A stretch of DNA of 64,000 nucleotides from Perognathus longimembris pacificus (GCF_023159225.1 NC_063167.1:6436234-6500233); one strand, 5' to 3'; counted from the first letter of the stretch, positions 22,102 through 33,486 are shown. Notes: generated from the letters alone by a model not told the origin. Program-made: numbers and translations.

Positions 22102-22865
22102 GTTTCCGTGGCTGTGTGGAGTGGCCTGTGGAGGGGCTGGGGCAGGTGGAAATCTAGCATGAAATTGCACATACTGCTTGCATCAAGGATTGTGTATGGT
22201 AGGAGGCAGGTTGAGGTGACCACCCCCAAGGGAAATGCAGGTTTCTTTCCTAACAGTGGAGCTGAGAGATTACATAATTAGAACAATCATGCATTAGATA
22301 AGAGGCCAAGGGCATCATGGTAAAGGCAGCATACAGTAGCAAAATTGGTCCATTGACTAAGCCTGTGAAGGACTTCTCCTTTCTGGTTGTTCATTCTCCT
22401 GTCAGTGACCCTGGCTGTAGAATGACCTGCTTTGGACTAGGAGCCTGGCTGCTTCAGTAAAGAATGAGGAAGAAAGGAGTGATGGACAGGGGAAACAAGA
22501 TGAATAACCAAGGTCAGGATGAGGTCAAGCCTGGGCCAGTGTGATTTACGGATTGAAGTGGTAAACTACTGTTTTTATGGTATTTCATAACAGGGATAAA
22601 ATGAATCCTGACAAATTCAATATTGTCTGAAGCTGATAGAATCTATTCTGGTTCTTTTGGAATTTGGGATATTTTCTTTTATCATGTGTGTGGAATAAAA
22701 CCAACTAGCTAAACAGAAAAGAAACTACACTTTTCATTTGTGGAACATTTAATTTTCTAGAAATCTAGGAAGTTGTTTAAAGGCTTTTATGTAACATGAG
22801 GGGTGAGGGAAGTCAGCTTGCTTTCCCTGAAAACATAACTTGTTTCTTTTTAAAGCTGAAGTCTT

Positions 22866-22975
22866 GGAAGTAGTGCTGTAGTTCAAATGGTAGAGTGTCA
22901 ACCTTGAATGGGAAAAAAAAAACCAACGAAGCAAGAGAGTGAGGCCTTTAGTTCAAGTTTCACTGCTGACATGTA
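22866..22975 (+). mobile_element. tRNA-like SINE unit, diverged
   Basis: Right-unit relic with GTAGTTCAAATGGTAGAGTG and TTAGTTCAAGTTTC; nearly the only transposon between 21.7 and 26.9 kb. Confidence 0.6.
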
Positions 22976-23099
22976 TGTGCCCACATACAACTGAAACCTT
23001 GACCTCAGAATCTTGGTGTTTCAGTCATTTTTGGATGGAATAGAACATGTCATATTTTGGTGGCATTTCCTAGAGTTCTTTTGTGACATCTTACTTAAG

Positions 23100-23960
23100 T
23101 GGTCCTGCTGGACTGTTTTGTCACTTGCTCGATTGTGTCCCAGGCTTGAATGAGCCCAAATATTTCATTCACAGGCAGCTGTTTAGCTGCTGCCCCCCCA
23201 AGGCCGAGTTCCTTGGACAGAGTTGGTGAGGGGCGCTTCATGCTTGCTGGCTGGCTGCATCATTCTCGCCCCCCATCATTAAGAGATTATTAAAATTTGG
23301 AGTGTGTTGGCTGGCCTCTCCACTCTGCAAGCATCATGCCATAAAAGAGTTTTTCCTTGAAATATGTGTACCTATGGGGAGTAATTAATCATAAAAGCTT
23401 AGGGATTTCAGCTCTCTCATCAAAGCATTGAAGCTGGGGAAAGCTGAGCCTAAAAGCTGAGCCGATTACCCGGGGTAACCTGAGACAAAATCTATGGTTG
23501 CTGAGAGATCCTTAGCCCAGTATATTGTGCAATATTATAACTGTCTGATCTTCTTCTCCACCGACAATGACCAGCTAGTCCTCATTTTCTCTCAAACGCA
23601 GCTGGGTTAGAATTTCATTTGCAGAAGGTATTTAGAGCAATTTAGAGACAAATGTCTCTGGTGTTTGCTCGGCACTTCCCCACCGCAGGCTTTGCTGAGC
23701 AGTTTTAGTATCAGGAGCTCCATCTAATCTGTTTAATTTTAATAAATCCCTGACTGGGAGAGGAAGAGAAGAGACAGAGAGAAGGGAAAAGAGAGACATG
23801 CATATACATAGAGAGAGAGAGAAAGAGAGAGTGTGTGTCTTTTGAGTCACTTGGCTCCTAATTACTATAGAGAAGAAACTGTTTTGTGCAATCATTATTT
23901 GTTGCCTTTTTTTTTTTTTAAAGCCCAACTGATTGATTAATCAGTTCACCTAAGAGTGAG
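23100..23960. other. Candidate conserved non-coding element in intron 3
   Basis: About 850 bp with TCATTAAGAGATTATTAAAA, GGAGTAATTAATCATAAAAG and CTGATTGATTAATCAG words, and an odd-centred palindrome TTACCCGGGGTAA at 23466-23478. A short GA-rich repeat (23758-23830) interrupts it. No transposon is recognised inside. Confidence 0.45.
23758..23830. repeat. GA-rich purine tract
   Basis: Imperfect GA/GAGA tract ending in a 10-unit run. Confidence 0.9.
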
Positions 23961-26319
23961 ATACTCTATTCTCCCTACTGGGGATTTGCTGAGATCAGAA
24001 CAGGACAGAAAAATCCTGGCCTCGCCCATCTTCAGTTCTAATGGTGGGGAAGGTAGTGGACACATGGAAAAGTGAAGTTCATGGTGTGTTGAATGCCTGT
24101 GAAAGATAACTCTGATGACATGGGGGTGAGGGTTATCCCTATGGTGTGGAATAACCATGTGGATGTGTCTGAGAGGTCAGCATGTGAGTAAGGAGATGAA
24201 TATTTGTTGGTGGGGTGGACCCCTAATTAAGGTTAGAGTTTTTAGGATTGTGGGCATTCAGAACCATGAGATGCTATCCTACCTTCTTTTGCTCTAAAGA
24301 GAACCACACAAGTTTACCCTGTACTTAAGCCTGGAATCACTGAAGCTAATCACCCATCTCCATTATCCTCTAAAATGCTGCTTCAGTCCATAATTACCCA
24401 TTTCCGTGTTGAATCCCAATAGAGTAAGTTCTGGCAGGACCTTTTCTGGGCAGAGAATTCCAAGGTTTGATCAGCATCTGGGGAAGAAGATCCCCTTTAC
24501 AGATTTAAACTTCACTTTTTTAATTTCCGCTGTTTCTTGGTTTGGTCAGGCTCACATGATCAGCATAGCTTGGCAGGATCTCTGATGGGGAAGTGGGAGG
24601 AGCTTTCCTGTCCCTAACTGTAGTAGTGGAAGGGGAAGAGAGTTGGCTTTGCTGGTCATCAGGGCGAGAGGGACCGAGGCTCTGGCATCTTCACTCCCTG
24701 TCTCCCTGCAGAGTCGTTGCTGGGCTTGGGGCGCTGGCTTTGGAAGAGCTCCCAGCTACTGTATGTAGCCTCAGCTTTTCCTAGCAAATGTCACTTCAGG
24801 GAATTGCAGTGGAGCACTGACTTGAATTATAATTTTGACTTTCTTCTCCTTTCTTTCTTTCTTTCTTTTTTTAATAAACATCTCTTTCCTGAAAAGGCAA
24901 ATCCAATTTTGTTTTTTTTTCCTTTTAATATTATTTAATATTTAATAAAGAAATTGAGGTCCCTGTAGTACATGTCAGTTCCGTGGAAAATGAGGGTTAC
25001 TTTGGGCACATCAACTGAATTTATTTTATTGTGAAACCACAGCCCAAGCAGGGCTGTATCGGCCTGTGTTCCTGACAGGTTAAGTGTTAAGCTATCTGGT
25101 GGGGGACAGTGGGACATGGCTTGGGGCTAGGGGTGGAAGAACCTTGGTTCACAGAAGTCTGTCTTGTTTGAGTTTTGGTTTCTTGTTTTGAGATCGCTTT
25201 TCAATGCTTTAAAGTCTGCATATGGAGTCATTAATGAAAATCATGAAGTTATTAGAATCATTTATCATTTTTTTGAAGTTTCTACTGCCATTTTGTATAA
25301 TTTACCGCATTTCTTCTATTGGAACTTTTTTTTTTTATGAAAGGGAAAATCAGCTGTTTACTTCCAGGTTATTAGAATGGATGCTTCTGTTTTTCCTTTC
25401 AGCTACTGGATTCTGCAAATGACAAGTCACTGCACAGTCAGCCCCACATAGCGGTAATTGGACTGTGCGGGGCTTAGGCCCTCATACAAGTGGTCTATAT
25501 ATAGAAGCCTTTCTTGCCAGGAAGGTAGCATATCTGGAGCTGTAAGCAGGCTGCAATCCAGGAGGCCAGGGTAACTTAAAAAGAGCAGTAGAATCAGTCC
25601 GAAAAGCTCAGGGCTTGGAATTTGTTGCCAGTAACTTTATGTCGATCTGACACCCTATCCAGCCACAAAGTGCAAACAGCAGTTTGCTTCCAGCTATGCT
25701 TGGCTACTGTATGCAAGGCGGGCAAAAGTAGTGAAGCCTGTTAATGGGGAAAAGGAGGGATGGGGGGTGGTGACACTGTCTTTGGACTACCCTGACATAC
25801 CTGCCAGAGACCATGCTTCTAGAAAAAGTGAACATCATTTGCTTTTCTGCCTAATCCTGCTTAGTAGGGCCAGGATGCTGTTGGCTGATCTGTTTCCTTA
25901 TTATGTCATTCTAGAGTATGCACATAAAGGGCTTCCCACCCCATTTCATTTAATAAAGTAGTCCTGGGGTGGAGGAGGAAACTAAGCAAGTAAAATGTGC
26001 TACTATACTTTTTCATTCTAAAATGTGAATCTAGATCCTATCTTTCTTCTGTTCCTGGAAACCAACCTCCAGTAGCTAAACTGCCTCCTGGTTGGAAATG
26101 AACTTGAGGAAGAAATCTACCCTATGGTCTCAACCTTGGTTGTGGGCTAGAGGTGAAGGGCTTCTCTCACTGGAGTTAATTTTAAGGGGAAGTAAATTCT
26201 TACACAGATTTCAATTTAACTCTCTTTTATTACTTTTCTTTTTTTTTTTTTATCATTTACGTCCAGTTCATGAGGTAGTTTGCATGTCCTTGAATGGAAT
26301 CTCGTTACCATGAAAGCTT

Positions 26320-26600
26320 TTTTAGCATTGATTTCATAACAGTCTTAATTTAATAGCTCCGTCATTACTGAGAAGCTCTGGGAGTGGGGCCCTGGCTTTC
26401 CAGGTCACTGACCTTTTAATTACAAACCTTGTTCTGATGGCCAGGTTATCGACTGGACAGCTCCCAGCTTGTGCCCCCAGGATGAAAACGAAAATAACTA
26501 TTTCCTCCCCCATCTCCAGGAAAAAAGTAACCTCTTGTGTTTCTAAAATTAATTTTCTCCTTCAGCTTTACTTATAATTAATTCTTTAATGTGTCTTCGT
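26320..26600. other. Candidate conserved element with IR1 nuclear-receptor site
   Basis: Repeat-free sequence holding a perfect inverted repeat AGGTCA-C-TGACCT at 26402-26414, followed by TTTTAATTACAAA. The IR1 arrangement is the classical binding site of FXR with RXR. Confidence 0.4.
26402..26414. promoter_or_regulatory. IR1 nuclear-receptor half-site palindrome
   Basis: The 13-mer AGGTCACTGACCT is two perfect AGGTCA half-sites inverted with one spacer base. Such a word is unlikely by chance in 64 kb, but I did not test all motif classes equally, so it is only suggestive. Confidence 0.4.
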
Positions 26601-26957
26601 GAAGCCAGAGTCTTTTGTACAAAGCTTTTGTTCCTAGAGCTGGGGCTGGGGTCCGGCAGATAGTGTGGGGCAGGGGGCAGACATCTTGCCAGCCGCCATC
26701 CCTTGCTTCACTGCAGCCATTTCCTCCTCCCCGAATTCCTGCAGCTGAGCTGGAAGAAGTGTTGGCCCTGTGGGGAGGAGTCGTCTGGCCCTTGCGAGTC
26801 TTCATTTGGGAGACATGGATGGTGGTATTAAGATTCAGATTCCTCACTGTGTTGGAGTATGAACCCAGTATATAATACAACTTTTTAAAAAAAGATGTTC
26901 TTTTCTGAGAAAAGACTAGATTTGAGTGAGGTCTTTATTAATTTTTTCTCCTTTTTC

Positions 26958-27044
26958 TTTCTTTTGGAGGAGTGCTGGAGATCAAACCTGGGACCTTGTG
27001 AGTGTCAGGCATGTGGTCTTCCACTGAGCTACACTCCCAGCCCT
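26958..27044 (-). mobile_element. ID SINE
   Basis: Antisense tRNA-like unit, GGAGATCAAACCTGGGACC to CACTCCCAGCCC. Confidence 0.75.
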
Positions 27045-27061
27045 AATTAAATGTTTTTTCT

Positions 27062-27066
<5 letters not shown>

Positions 27067-27095
<29 letters not shown>
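27067..27095. repeat. (CT)n microsatellite
   Basis: About 14 units before a family B SINE. Confidence 0.97.
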
Positions 27096-27097
<2 letters not shown>

Positions 27098-27098
27098 G

Positions 27099-27313
27099 TT
27101 GGTCATGGGGCTTGAACTCAGGGTGCTGTCCCTCTTCTGCTTAAGGCTAGTACTCTGTCACTTTGAATCACAGGGTCACTTCCTGTTTTCTGGTGATTAA
27201 TTGGAGATAAGGGTCTCATGGCCTTTCTTGCCTGGGCTGGCTTTGAACCATGATCCTCAGATCTCAGTCTTCTGAGTAGCTAGGGTTACAGGCATGAGCC
27301 ACCAGCACCTGGT
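27099..27313 (-). mobile_element. SINE family B
   Basis: Antisense copy directly after a (CT)n repeat. Confidence 0.87.
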
Positions 27314-28589
27314 AGTTTTTCTTCTTATTTTTACCTCTATGTTACTCCTAGATTACTGGAGGAATAAAGTACTCCTCCCTACTTCTGGGGTTCTATTCCA
27401 TCACAAACTTGATCAGTTTGATTGAATTCTCTGTCACTGACTGTGATGAAAAAATATCAAGGGAGAGCAGGCCAGGAGTTGGGTTGCTAGTGGTTCCAGT
27501 TTGGGACTGGCTGGTTTTATACTGTACTTCTTGTGAGAGATCCTCAGTCCTGATCAAACAGGTCACCCCAAGAGTGAAAGCTGTCCTCAGGAGTATGGGC
27601 CACCGAGATAAATGGGCCTTTGGAAGCTGGAAAAAGATGGCAAAGTGAGAAACAGCCATTAGCAATTGTCTTCCAAGTCTAGCCTGTTGTAGAGTGACAT
27701 TTCTGTTCCACCTCCTGCTCTTCGTACCCTTCTCCTGCCTGTGTAGGGCCAGTGAGCAGAGCCTCTGGGAGTGGGGGCTGTGCCCTGCAGGTGAGTGAGG
27801 AGCCAGGACTGGAGCAGACAGGGCCGTGTGCTCACTCCTGAGGATGATTGAGCATCTCTATCCATCTGTTGTGCGTGGACCATCTTCCCTCCCTGCCAGT
27901 CTTGCATCTGCATATCCGTCACCTGCTGTTCTGGACCAGCCTATTCATCACACTGACTGGTTCCCCCCCATCAATTTTCTCGCTCTCCTTGTTATCCAAA
28001 CTTGTCTTGAACTCCACAGATTTCTCTCAGCATCCAGGATGAGCCACACAGCAGCAAGCTCAGCTGAATGCTGCACATGGACGCGCTGTAGCTTCTCCAT
28101 TCAGGGGAGCGGATAGCAGTCAGTACCCCAGAAGGCTGGGTCTTGGGAGGGGTTGGCACAGAGCAGCTTGATTATGGAGAGCTCTTTTCGGATTTACCCA
28201 GTTACTTTGTTGTTCTTCCCTGAAAATAAAGCCTGATTCTTAAATTTATGTGTCTGCAAGATGCTATAAAGAAAAACCAAATGATAAATGTGACACTGTC
28301 ATGTGTCTTTAGTGTTATTAACCTTTTTTTTAAAAAAATTGCTTTTTGGAAAATTAGGCCACTTTTTTTTAGAAATCCAAACAGTCAAGTACGTTATACA
28401 GTAGGAAAAGAAAAGTCTCCTCATTTTCTCCTTCCTGTTCTTTGCTCCATTTTCTTTCCCAGAGGATATTGCTAACTTCCTTATGTATCATTACAGAGAT
28501 AATCTAGCCATATAAAAGCATGTCAGTATGTGTTACTCTCCTCACAGAAACACTAACACTTAGAGTGGGTTTTACTCTTTGCCTTTGTA

Positions 28590-28860
28590 CTTGGCTTTGT
28601 ATCTTGACCATCATCCCACGCTGACCTGCAGATTTGTTTTGTTCTTTTCTTTGGTTGCATAGTATTCTGTTGGGTGCAGCAATTATACTTTTTAAAACTA
28701 GTTTTTAAGCTTGTGGACATCAAGTCTTTGTAGGATGTATAAAGCTCCTGGGTAGACACCTAGAACTAGACAGACTGGAGCAGGAGGTAGGTATGTTTTT
28801 TAACTTTTTCAGAAACTTGCAAACTGCCATTTTATGTTCTCACTAATCAGGCATGAGTAT
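28590..28860 (-). mobile_element. Old L1 relic
   Basis: Antisense words GGTTGCATAGTATTCTGTTG, GTAGACACCTAGAACTAG and CAAACTGCCATTTTATGTTC are typical of mammalian L1M 3' ends. Confidence 0.65.
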
Positions 28861-28974
28861 AGCCAGCATTCTGAGCCTAGAAAATCCAGAATATCAGAAG
28901 ATACAGGTGTCAAACTCCCCACTGGTACAACCGTGTGGCAGCAGTCTTCAGAGAGGCTGAACAGTCATGCTTGA

Positions 28975-29200
28975 ATACCTTGGCCTGGGAGGCAAGAGTA
29001 AGACCGCCTCCGTTCACACCCCAGCCTCGCTGCTTTCTATCTGTGTGGAATTGCAAATAATACTTAAGCTCACTGTGTTTCAGTATCTTTATCTGTGAAG
29101 TTGTGTTTAGGGTAGTTGCTGTAAAAGATTCTTACCAGAATTAAATGAAAATATTATGAAAAGTACCTACCCTTAAAGTGAGGGCTTAATTGATGATAAC
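28975..29200 (+). mobile_element. MIR SINE relic
   Basis: Sense MIR: TACTTAAGCTCACTGTGTTTC, TATCTTTATCTGTGAAG, AGAATTAAATGAAAATAT and AAGTACCTACC in the right order. Confidence 0.75.
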
Positions 29201-29234
29201 AACGATCTGTATATTTGTGTGTATGTGTGTGTGT

Positions 29235-29459
29235 GCTGGTACTGGGGCTTGAACTCAGAGCCTTGAGCTCTTACTTGGCTTTTTTGCTCCAGGCTGGTGG
29301 TCTACTACTTGATCCACATCTCTGCCTTCAGCTTTTCTTTCTGCTGGTTAATTGGAGATAAGTGTCTCATGGACTTTCTTGTCCAGGCTGGCTTCAAATC
29401 ACATTCCTCAGGCCTCAGCCTTCCAAGTGGCTAGGATGAAAGGCTAGAGCCATAGCTAG
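29235..29459 (-). mobile_element. SINE family B
   Basis: Antisense copy, diverged, after a short TG repeat. Confidence 0.86.
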
Positions 29460-29605
29460 TATTTCCTCACTTGCCTGCAGTTTTTCTCCCTGGTTTCAGT
29501 TATGTACGGTCAACTGCAGAATAAAAACATTAAGTGGAAAATTTCTATGAATAAAATTTTATAAGTTTTTGTGCACCATTCTTTTTGTTTGATTGTTTGT
29601 TTGTT

Positions 29606-29798
29606 TTTGCCAGTCCTGGGGCTTGAACTCAGGGCCTGAGCACTGTCCCTGGCTTCTTTTTGCTCAAGGCTAGCACTCTGCCACTTGAGCCACAGCGCCA
29701 CTTCTGGCCTTTTCTATATATGTGATGCTGGGGAATGGAACCCAAGGCTTCATGTATACGAGGCAAGTGCTCTACCACTAGGCCATATTCCCAGCCCC
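29606..29798 (-). mobile_element. SINE family A, left arm of an inverted pair
   Basis: Full-length antisense copy that faces a sense copy of the same subfamily only 28 bp away. The two share a TTCCATT variant and a one-base-shorter GAAAAGGCC junction. Confidence 0.93.
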
Positions 29799-29826
29799 TA
29801 ATTTTTTTTAAAGAATGGTACACAAG

Positions 29827-30036
29827 GGCTGGGAATATGGCCTAGTGGTAGAGTGCTTGCCTCGTGTACATGAAGCCCTGGGTTCCATTCCTCAGCACCA
29901 CATATATAGAAAAGGCCAGAAGTGGCGCTGTGGCTCAAGTGGCAGAGTGCTAGCCTTGAGCAAAAAGAAGCCAGGGACAGTGCTCAGGCCCTGAGTTCAA
30001 GCCCCAGGACTGGCTTAAAAAAAAAAAAAGAAAAAA
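29827..30036 (+). mobile_element. SINE family A, right arm of an inverted pair
   Basis: Full-length sense copy with an A-rich tail at 30017-30036 that abuts an L1 3' UTR fragment. Confidence 0.93.
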
Positions 30037-30600
30037 ATTTATTATAAAGGTGATGTACAGAGGGGTTTCAGTTACATAAGTCAGGTAAAGAGTACATTTC
30101 TTTTTTGGGCAGTGTCACTCCTTCTCTCACTCTCTCCCAGTTTTCCCCTCCCATTCCCACCCCCAAGTTGTATAGTTTATTTTCAACATAGCATCTGGTG
30201 AGTCCCACTGTTGCATTTGTTTACCCTTTGCCCCCCCATTCCTGTTCTTCCCTTGCCCTCCCAAAGATATGTAAATGAACAAACAAGACAAAAAGAAAAC
30301 GAAAATGATATGTACCATTCTGAGTAGCATGATGAATAATCGACCCTTTCTACTCCATCTTTCCTGGGATGTGAATCATTCCTTGTCTGGTGGATCCACT
30401 CTGTATGTCCCACACACTGTGAGTCACTTAGCAGCCATCGCAGGTTCCAGACACACAGTCTCTTTATCTTGTATCCAGGTAGTCAGCATTGCCATACCTA
30501 ATAGTGACCTTGCCTTGCCTCATGTCCTTCCACAACAATGTTCCATCTCAGTTATCACATGAAGAGTGAGCGTGCATAACAGATATTTTTTCAGGGTAGA
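30037..30600 (-). mobile_element. L1 3' UTR fragment
   Basis: The first 230 bp match the 11.3-kb insertion (GATGTACAGAGGGGTTTCAG, then a CT-rich polypyrimidine part). The rest is probably the upstream 3' UTR but has no second full match here. Confidence 0.65.
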
Positions 30601-30717
30601 GGGAAGGAGAGAGAGAGATAAATTATAACGTGTAACTTAATTTTTATTATAGAAAATCATTATAATTGTTCTACCATATTATTGTTAATGTCTCATTATG
30701 CTTTATTTTTATTTTTT

Positions 30718-30946
30718 TGCTGGTCCTGAGGCTTGAACTCTGGGCCTGGGTGCTGTCCCTGAGCTTTTTGTTCAAGGGTAGTACTCTACCACTTGAGCCA
30801 CAGTGCCACTTCTGGCCTTTTCTGTGATTTAATTGGAGGTAAGAATCTCATAGACTTTCTTGCCTGGGCTGGCTTTGAACCGCAATCCTCAGATCTCAGC
30901 CTCCAGAGTAGCTAGTATTACAGGTGTGAGCCACCAGCACCTGGCT
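30718..30946 (-). mobile_element. SINE family B
   Basis: Full-length antisense copy with T-rich tail. Confidence 0.88.
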
Positions 30947-31117
30947 CACTATACCTAATTAGCTTATAAGCTAAACTTTATCACAGGAAAAAACCACATA
31001 TGTAGAGTACTATCTACTGAGGGTCAGGTAAACACTGGGGAGTCTTAGAACTGATTCCTCATAGAAGGGGGAATTACCTTAGATAGTCTACTGTATTGCT
31101 GTGCTAAAATGATAAAC

Positions 31118-31430
31118 TTGAAGCCAGGTATGGTAGCACATACCTGTAATCCAGCTACTTGGAAGGTTGGGATAGTTAGATTGTGGTTTGATGCCAGCCT
31201 GGGTAAAAAAGTTGATGAGGCTTTATCTCAAGAAGGAGCCCATGTGGCAGTGCATGTCTGTGCTCCTGGCTATATGGGTGGTGCAGGTAGGAGGACTGAG
31301 GTCTGAGACTGACCCAGGTGAAAAGTGTGGGATACTATTTGGAAGTATCTATCTGGAAGTGTGGTTCAGATGGGAGAACATTTGCCTTGCAAGTACAAGA
31401 CCCTGAGTTCAAATCCCAATACTGCCCCTC
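31118..31430 (+). mobile_element. B1-like unit and tRNA-like unit, diverged (old B1-dID type)
   Basis: A B1-like unit (GCCAGGTATGGTAGCACATACC to TTATCTCAAG) is followed, after extra sequence, by a tRNA-like unit with GAGTTCAAATCCC as B box. It lies just upstream of the solo LTR. Confidence 0.6.
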
Positions 31431-31679
31431 CAAAACTAAAACAAAATGCAGTTTACCCTGAAAGGTACATTGTTGGGGTCAGCTGCACCTTTAAGGGGCC
31501 ACAGCTGACCTCGTCCTGTCCCTCCCCTTCCTGTCTTTAACAGGAAGAGAAGCCCCTGTCCCTGGGGCTAGCACGTGTGCTATGGCGGAGGGTTACCCCA
31601 GGGGGCCCATCCATAGGGGGCTGGACCTCTGCCAACAAAGGAAGTCTCCTGACATCATTTGAGGGACAGCTCCTTGGGA

Positions 31680-31722
31680 CCAATCAGGGGCCCCTCTCTT
31701 GTGCCCGCCTTTGGGGTATATC
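31680..31722 (+). promoter_or_regulatory. LTR promoter: CCAAT and TATA-like boxes
   Basis: CCAATCAG starts at 31680 and GTATATC has its TATA at 31717, a normal spacing for a retroviral U3 promoter. The orientation is the same as PEX14, so a cryptic intronic promoter is conceivable. Confidence 0.6.
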
Positions 31723-31740
31723 TGGGAGGCTCCTCATTTG

Positions 31741-31746
31741 AATAAA
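31741..31746 (+). terminator. LTR polyadenylation signal AATAAA
   Basis: AATAAA lies 24 bp after the TATA-like box, before a GT-rich stretch (TGTGTTGTTCTTGG near 31786). It is on the PEX14 sense strand and could act as an intronic poly(A) site if not suppressed. Confidence 0.55.
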
Positions 31747-32272
31747 CAGAAGCCCTAGAGGTTTTTCTCCAGGGGCCTATGCATCTGTGTTGTTCTTGGC
31801 GGTTTTGGGGCACCCTGTGACCACACGCCACCGAGGCTACCTGTGGCCATCGCTCCCTCATGAGTGATAATGGACCACCCAGGAAGGGGCGGACAAGCCC
31901 CTTCCCCCCCCCCAGGCGAGGGGAAGTAGAGAGAGAGAGCCCACAGTACATTAGTTGTATTGTAACAATTTGTGCACTAAAATTCTCCAGAATTTTTGAG
32001 CACATATGGATTTAGTAAGGCAGAACTTACACACTTACTGAAAGGGCTGTCAAGGCTAATCCTGCAGAAATGAAGAATTTCTAGAACAAAGGTGCTATTG
32101 AGGTGTCAGGGGAGGCTGCCAGTGGAGCTGTTTCATTGAGGAGCACACACTGTGGTTATGATCCAAGGACCAGGAAGTCACTCTTTACTACCACTGGTGT
32201 CTTCTGGCACCTATAAAAACAGTGACCGGACCTTGGAGTGTGAACTTGGCTTTTGCCTGTTACATTTACCTT

Positions 32273-32438
32273 TGGGGCTGGGAATGTGGCTTAGCAGTAA
32301 AGTGCTTTTCTAGAATGCATGAAGCCCTGGGTTTCATTTGGCTCAAGTGGTAGATAGATTGCTAGCCTTGAGCAAAAGAAGCTCAGGGACAGTGCCCAGG
32401 CCTTGAGTTCAAGCCCCAAGACTGGCAAAAACAAAACA
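32273..32438 (+). mobile_element. SINE family A/B chimera with internal deletion
   Basis: The left unit is ID-like (GGGCTGGGAATGTGGC) but jumps from GGGTTTCATTT directly into GGCTCAAGTGGTAG, losing the linker. The right unit has the family B variant GCTCAGGGACAGTGCCCAGG. It is either a deletion or a recombination product. Confidence 0.8.
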
Positions 32439-33103
32439 CCTTTGACCCCTTCCCCCTATCCTTGCTGGAGGCTGGAGACTGTTCATTACAGTAGGAAGCC
32501 TTAGCGTTTCCAAGAGCTTGCTTGCCCATCTGCAGGTGTCTCCCCCATCAGGAAAGCAGTGGAGACAGACTTTCCAAAGCACTGTGAGTGTGGGTGCACC
32601 TCCATAGGCAGGACCTTCCTCTCGAGCTCCAGCTGCCAAGGGGTCTGAGTGGAGATTTGTAAGGAGAGTCACACAAAGGGTAGACAGGGAGGTTTGCCTA
32701 AAGGGACTATACAACAAACATGTAGGGTTATTGGGAGGAAGTATTGGGCAATTTTGGAAGTAAGGATTTATGAAGTTTAACATGAAGTACACCATAAGAC
32801 AATCTTTACTGAAAAATACTTTATGTTGATTGGACTATAATTAGAAAGATTTGAAGACAATTTAGAAAAAAATCTTTGGATAATATTCATTAATTGAGTA
32901 ATTCATTGTTATATTCAACATTTTCATGCCTGTGCATTATAAAAATAAGGTCATCTGTTGGGGCATATATGTACAAGTGTTGTTGTTTTTTTTCCTGTGA
33001 GCGTACTCAGTTGGTCACTCTCCAGTTTTTCCTACTTTTCTTTCTCCTCCCACCTCTGTTCTCACTCCTCCTCTTTTTCTTTTTCTTTTCTTTTTTTTTG
33101 GTA

Positions 33104-33273
33104 CCAGTCCTGGGGCTTGAACTCAGGAAGTCTTGCTTAGCATTTTTGCTCAAGGCTAGTACTCTACCACTTGAGCCACATATCTCCTTTGTCTCTTTGC
33201 TGAGTAATCTCTTGGAATTGTCTGTCTGGTGCTGCATAGCTAGGATTACAGTTATGAGTACCAGTGCTCAGCT
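33104..33273 (-). mobile_element. SINE family B, internally deleted
   Basis: Antisense right unit intact, left B1-like unit shortened. A (TTCC)n repeat follows. Confidence 0.8.
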
Positions 33274-33276
33274 TCC

Positions 33277-33387
33277 TCCTTCCTTCCTTCCTTCCTTCCT
33301 TCCTTCCTTCCTTCCTTCCTTCCTTCCTTCCTTCCTTCCTTCCTTCCTTCCTTCCTTCCTTCCTTCTTTTCTTCCTTCCTTCCTTTC
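33277..33387. repeat. (TTCC)n tetranucleotide repeat
   Basis: About 90 bp of near-perfect TTCC units followed by 20 bp of imperfect repeat, between two SINEs. Purine/pyrimidine mirror structure, so triplex formation is possible. Confidence 0.97.
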
Positions 33388-33456
33388 CAACTAGGGATAG
33401 AACCCAGGGCCTTGCACATATGTGCTCTACCACCTCTGGATTATATCCCCAGGGCC
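33386..33456 (-). mobile_element. ID SINE
   Basis: Antisense unit, GGGATAGAACCCAGGGCC to TATATCCCCAGGGCC. Confidence 0.7.
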
Positions 33457-33486
33457 ATTATTCCCCCCCCCCCCGCCCCATTTTTT

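Larger units (their letters stand above)
31471..31945 (+). mobile_element. Solo LTR of an endogenous retrovirus
   Basis: The 475-bp element begins TGTTGGGG and ends CCCACA, giving TG...CA termini. It is flanked by a perfect 6-bp target duplication GTACAT (31465-31470 and 31946-31951). It contains a CCAAT box, a TATA-like box and an AATAAA signal in the right order. No internal retroviral sequence follows, so it is a solo LTR left by recombination. A 6-bp duplication and a polyadenylation signal close to the TATA box both fit a class II (ERVK/betaretrovirus-like) origin; the family is not identified. Confidence 0.88.

Noticed and set aside
31655..32005. 116-codon minus-strand frame as retroviral coding sequence
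   Set aside because: It runs antisense through the solo LTR and into flanking sequence and shows no retroviral protein signature.
33277..33387. CRISPR-like or tandem protein-coding repeat
   Set aside because: It is a simple tetranucleotide repeat without spacers, in a mammalian intron.
33164..33433. Frame encoding a Lys/Glu/Gly/Arg repeat protein
   Set aside because: It is the translation of the (TTCC)n microsatellite.
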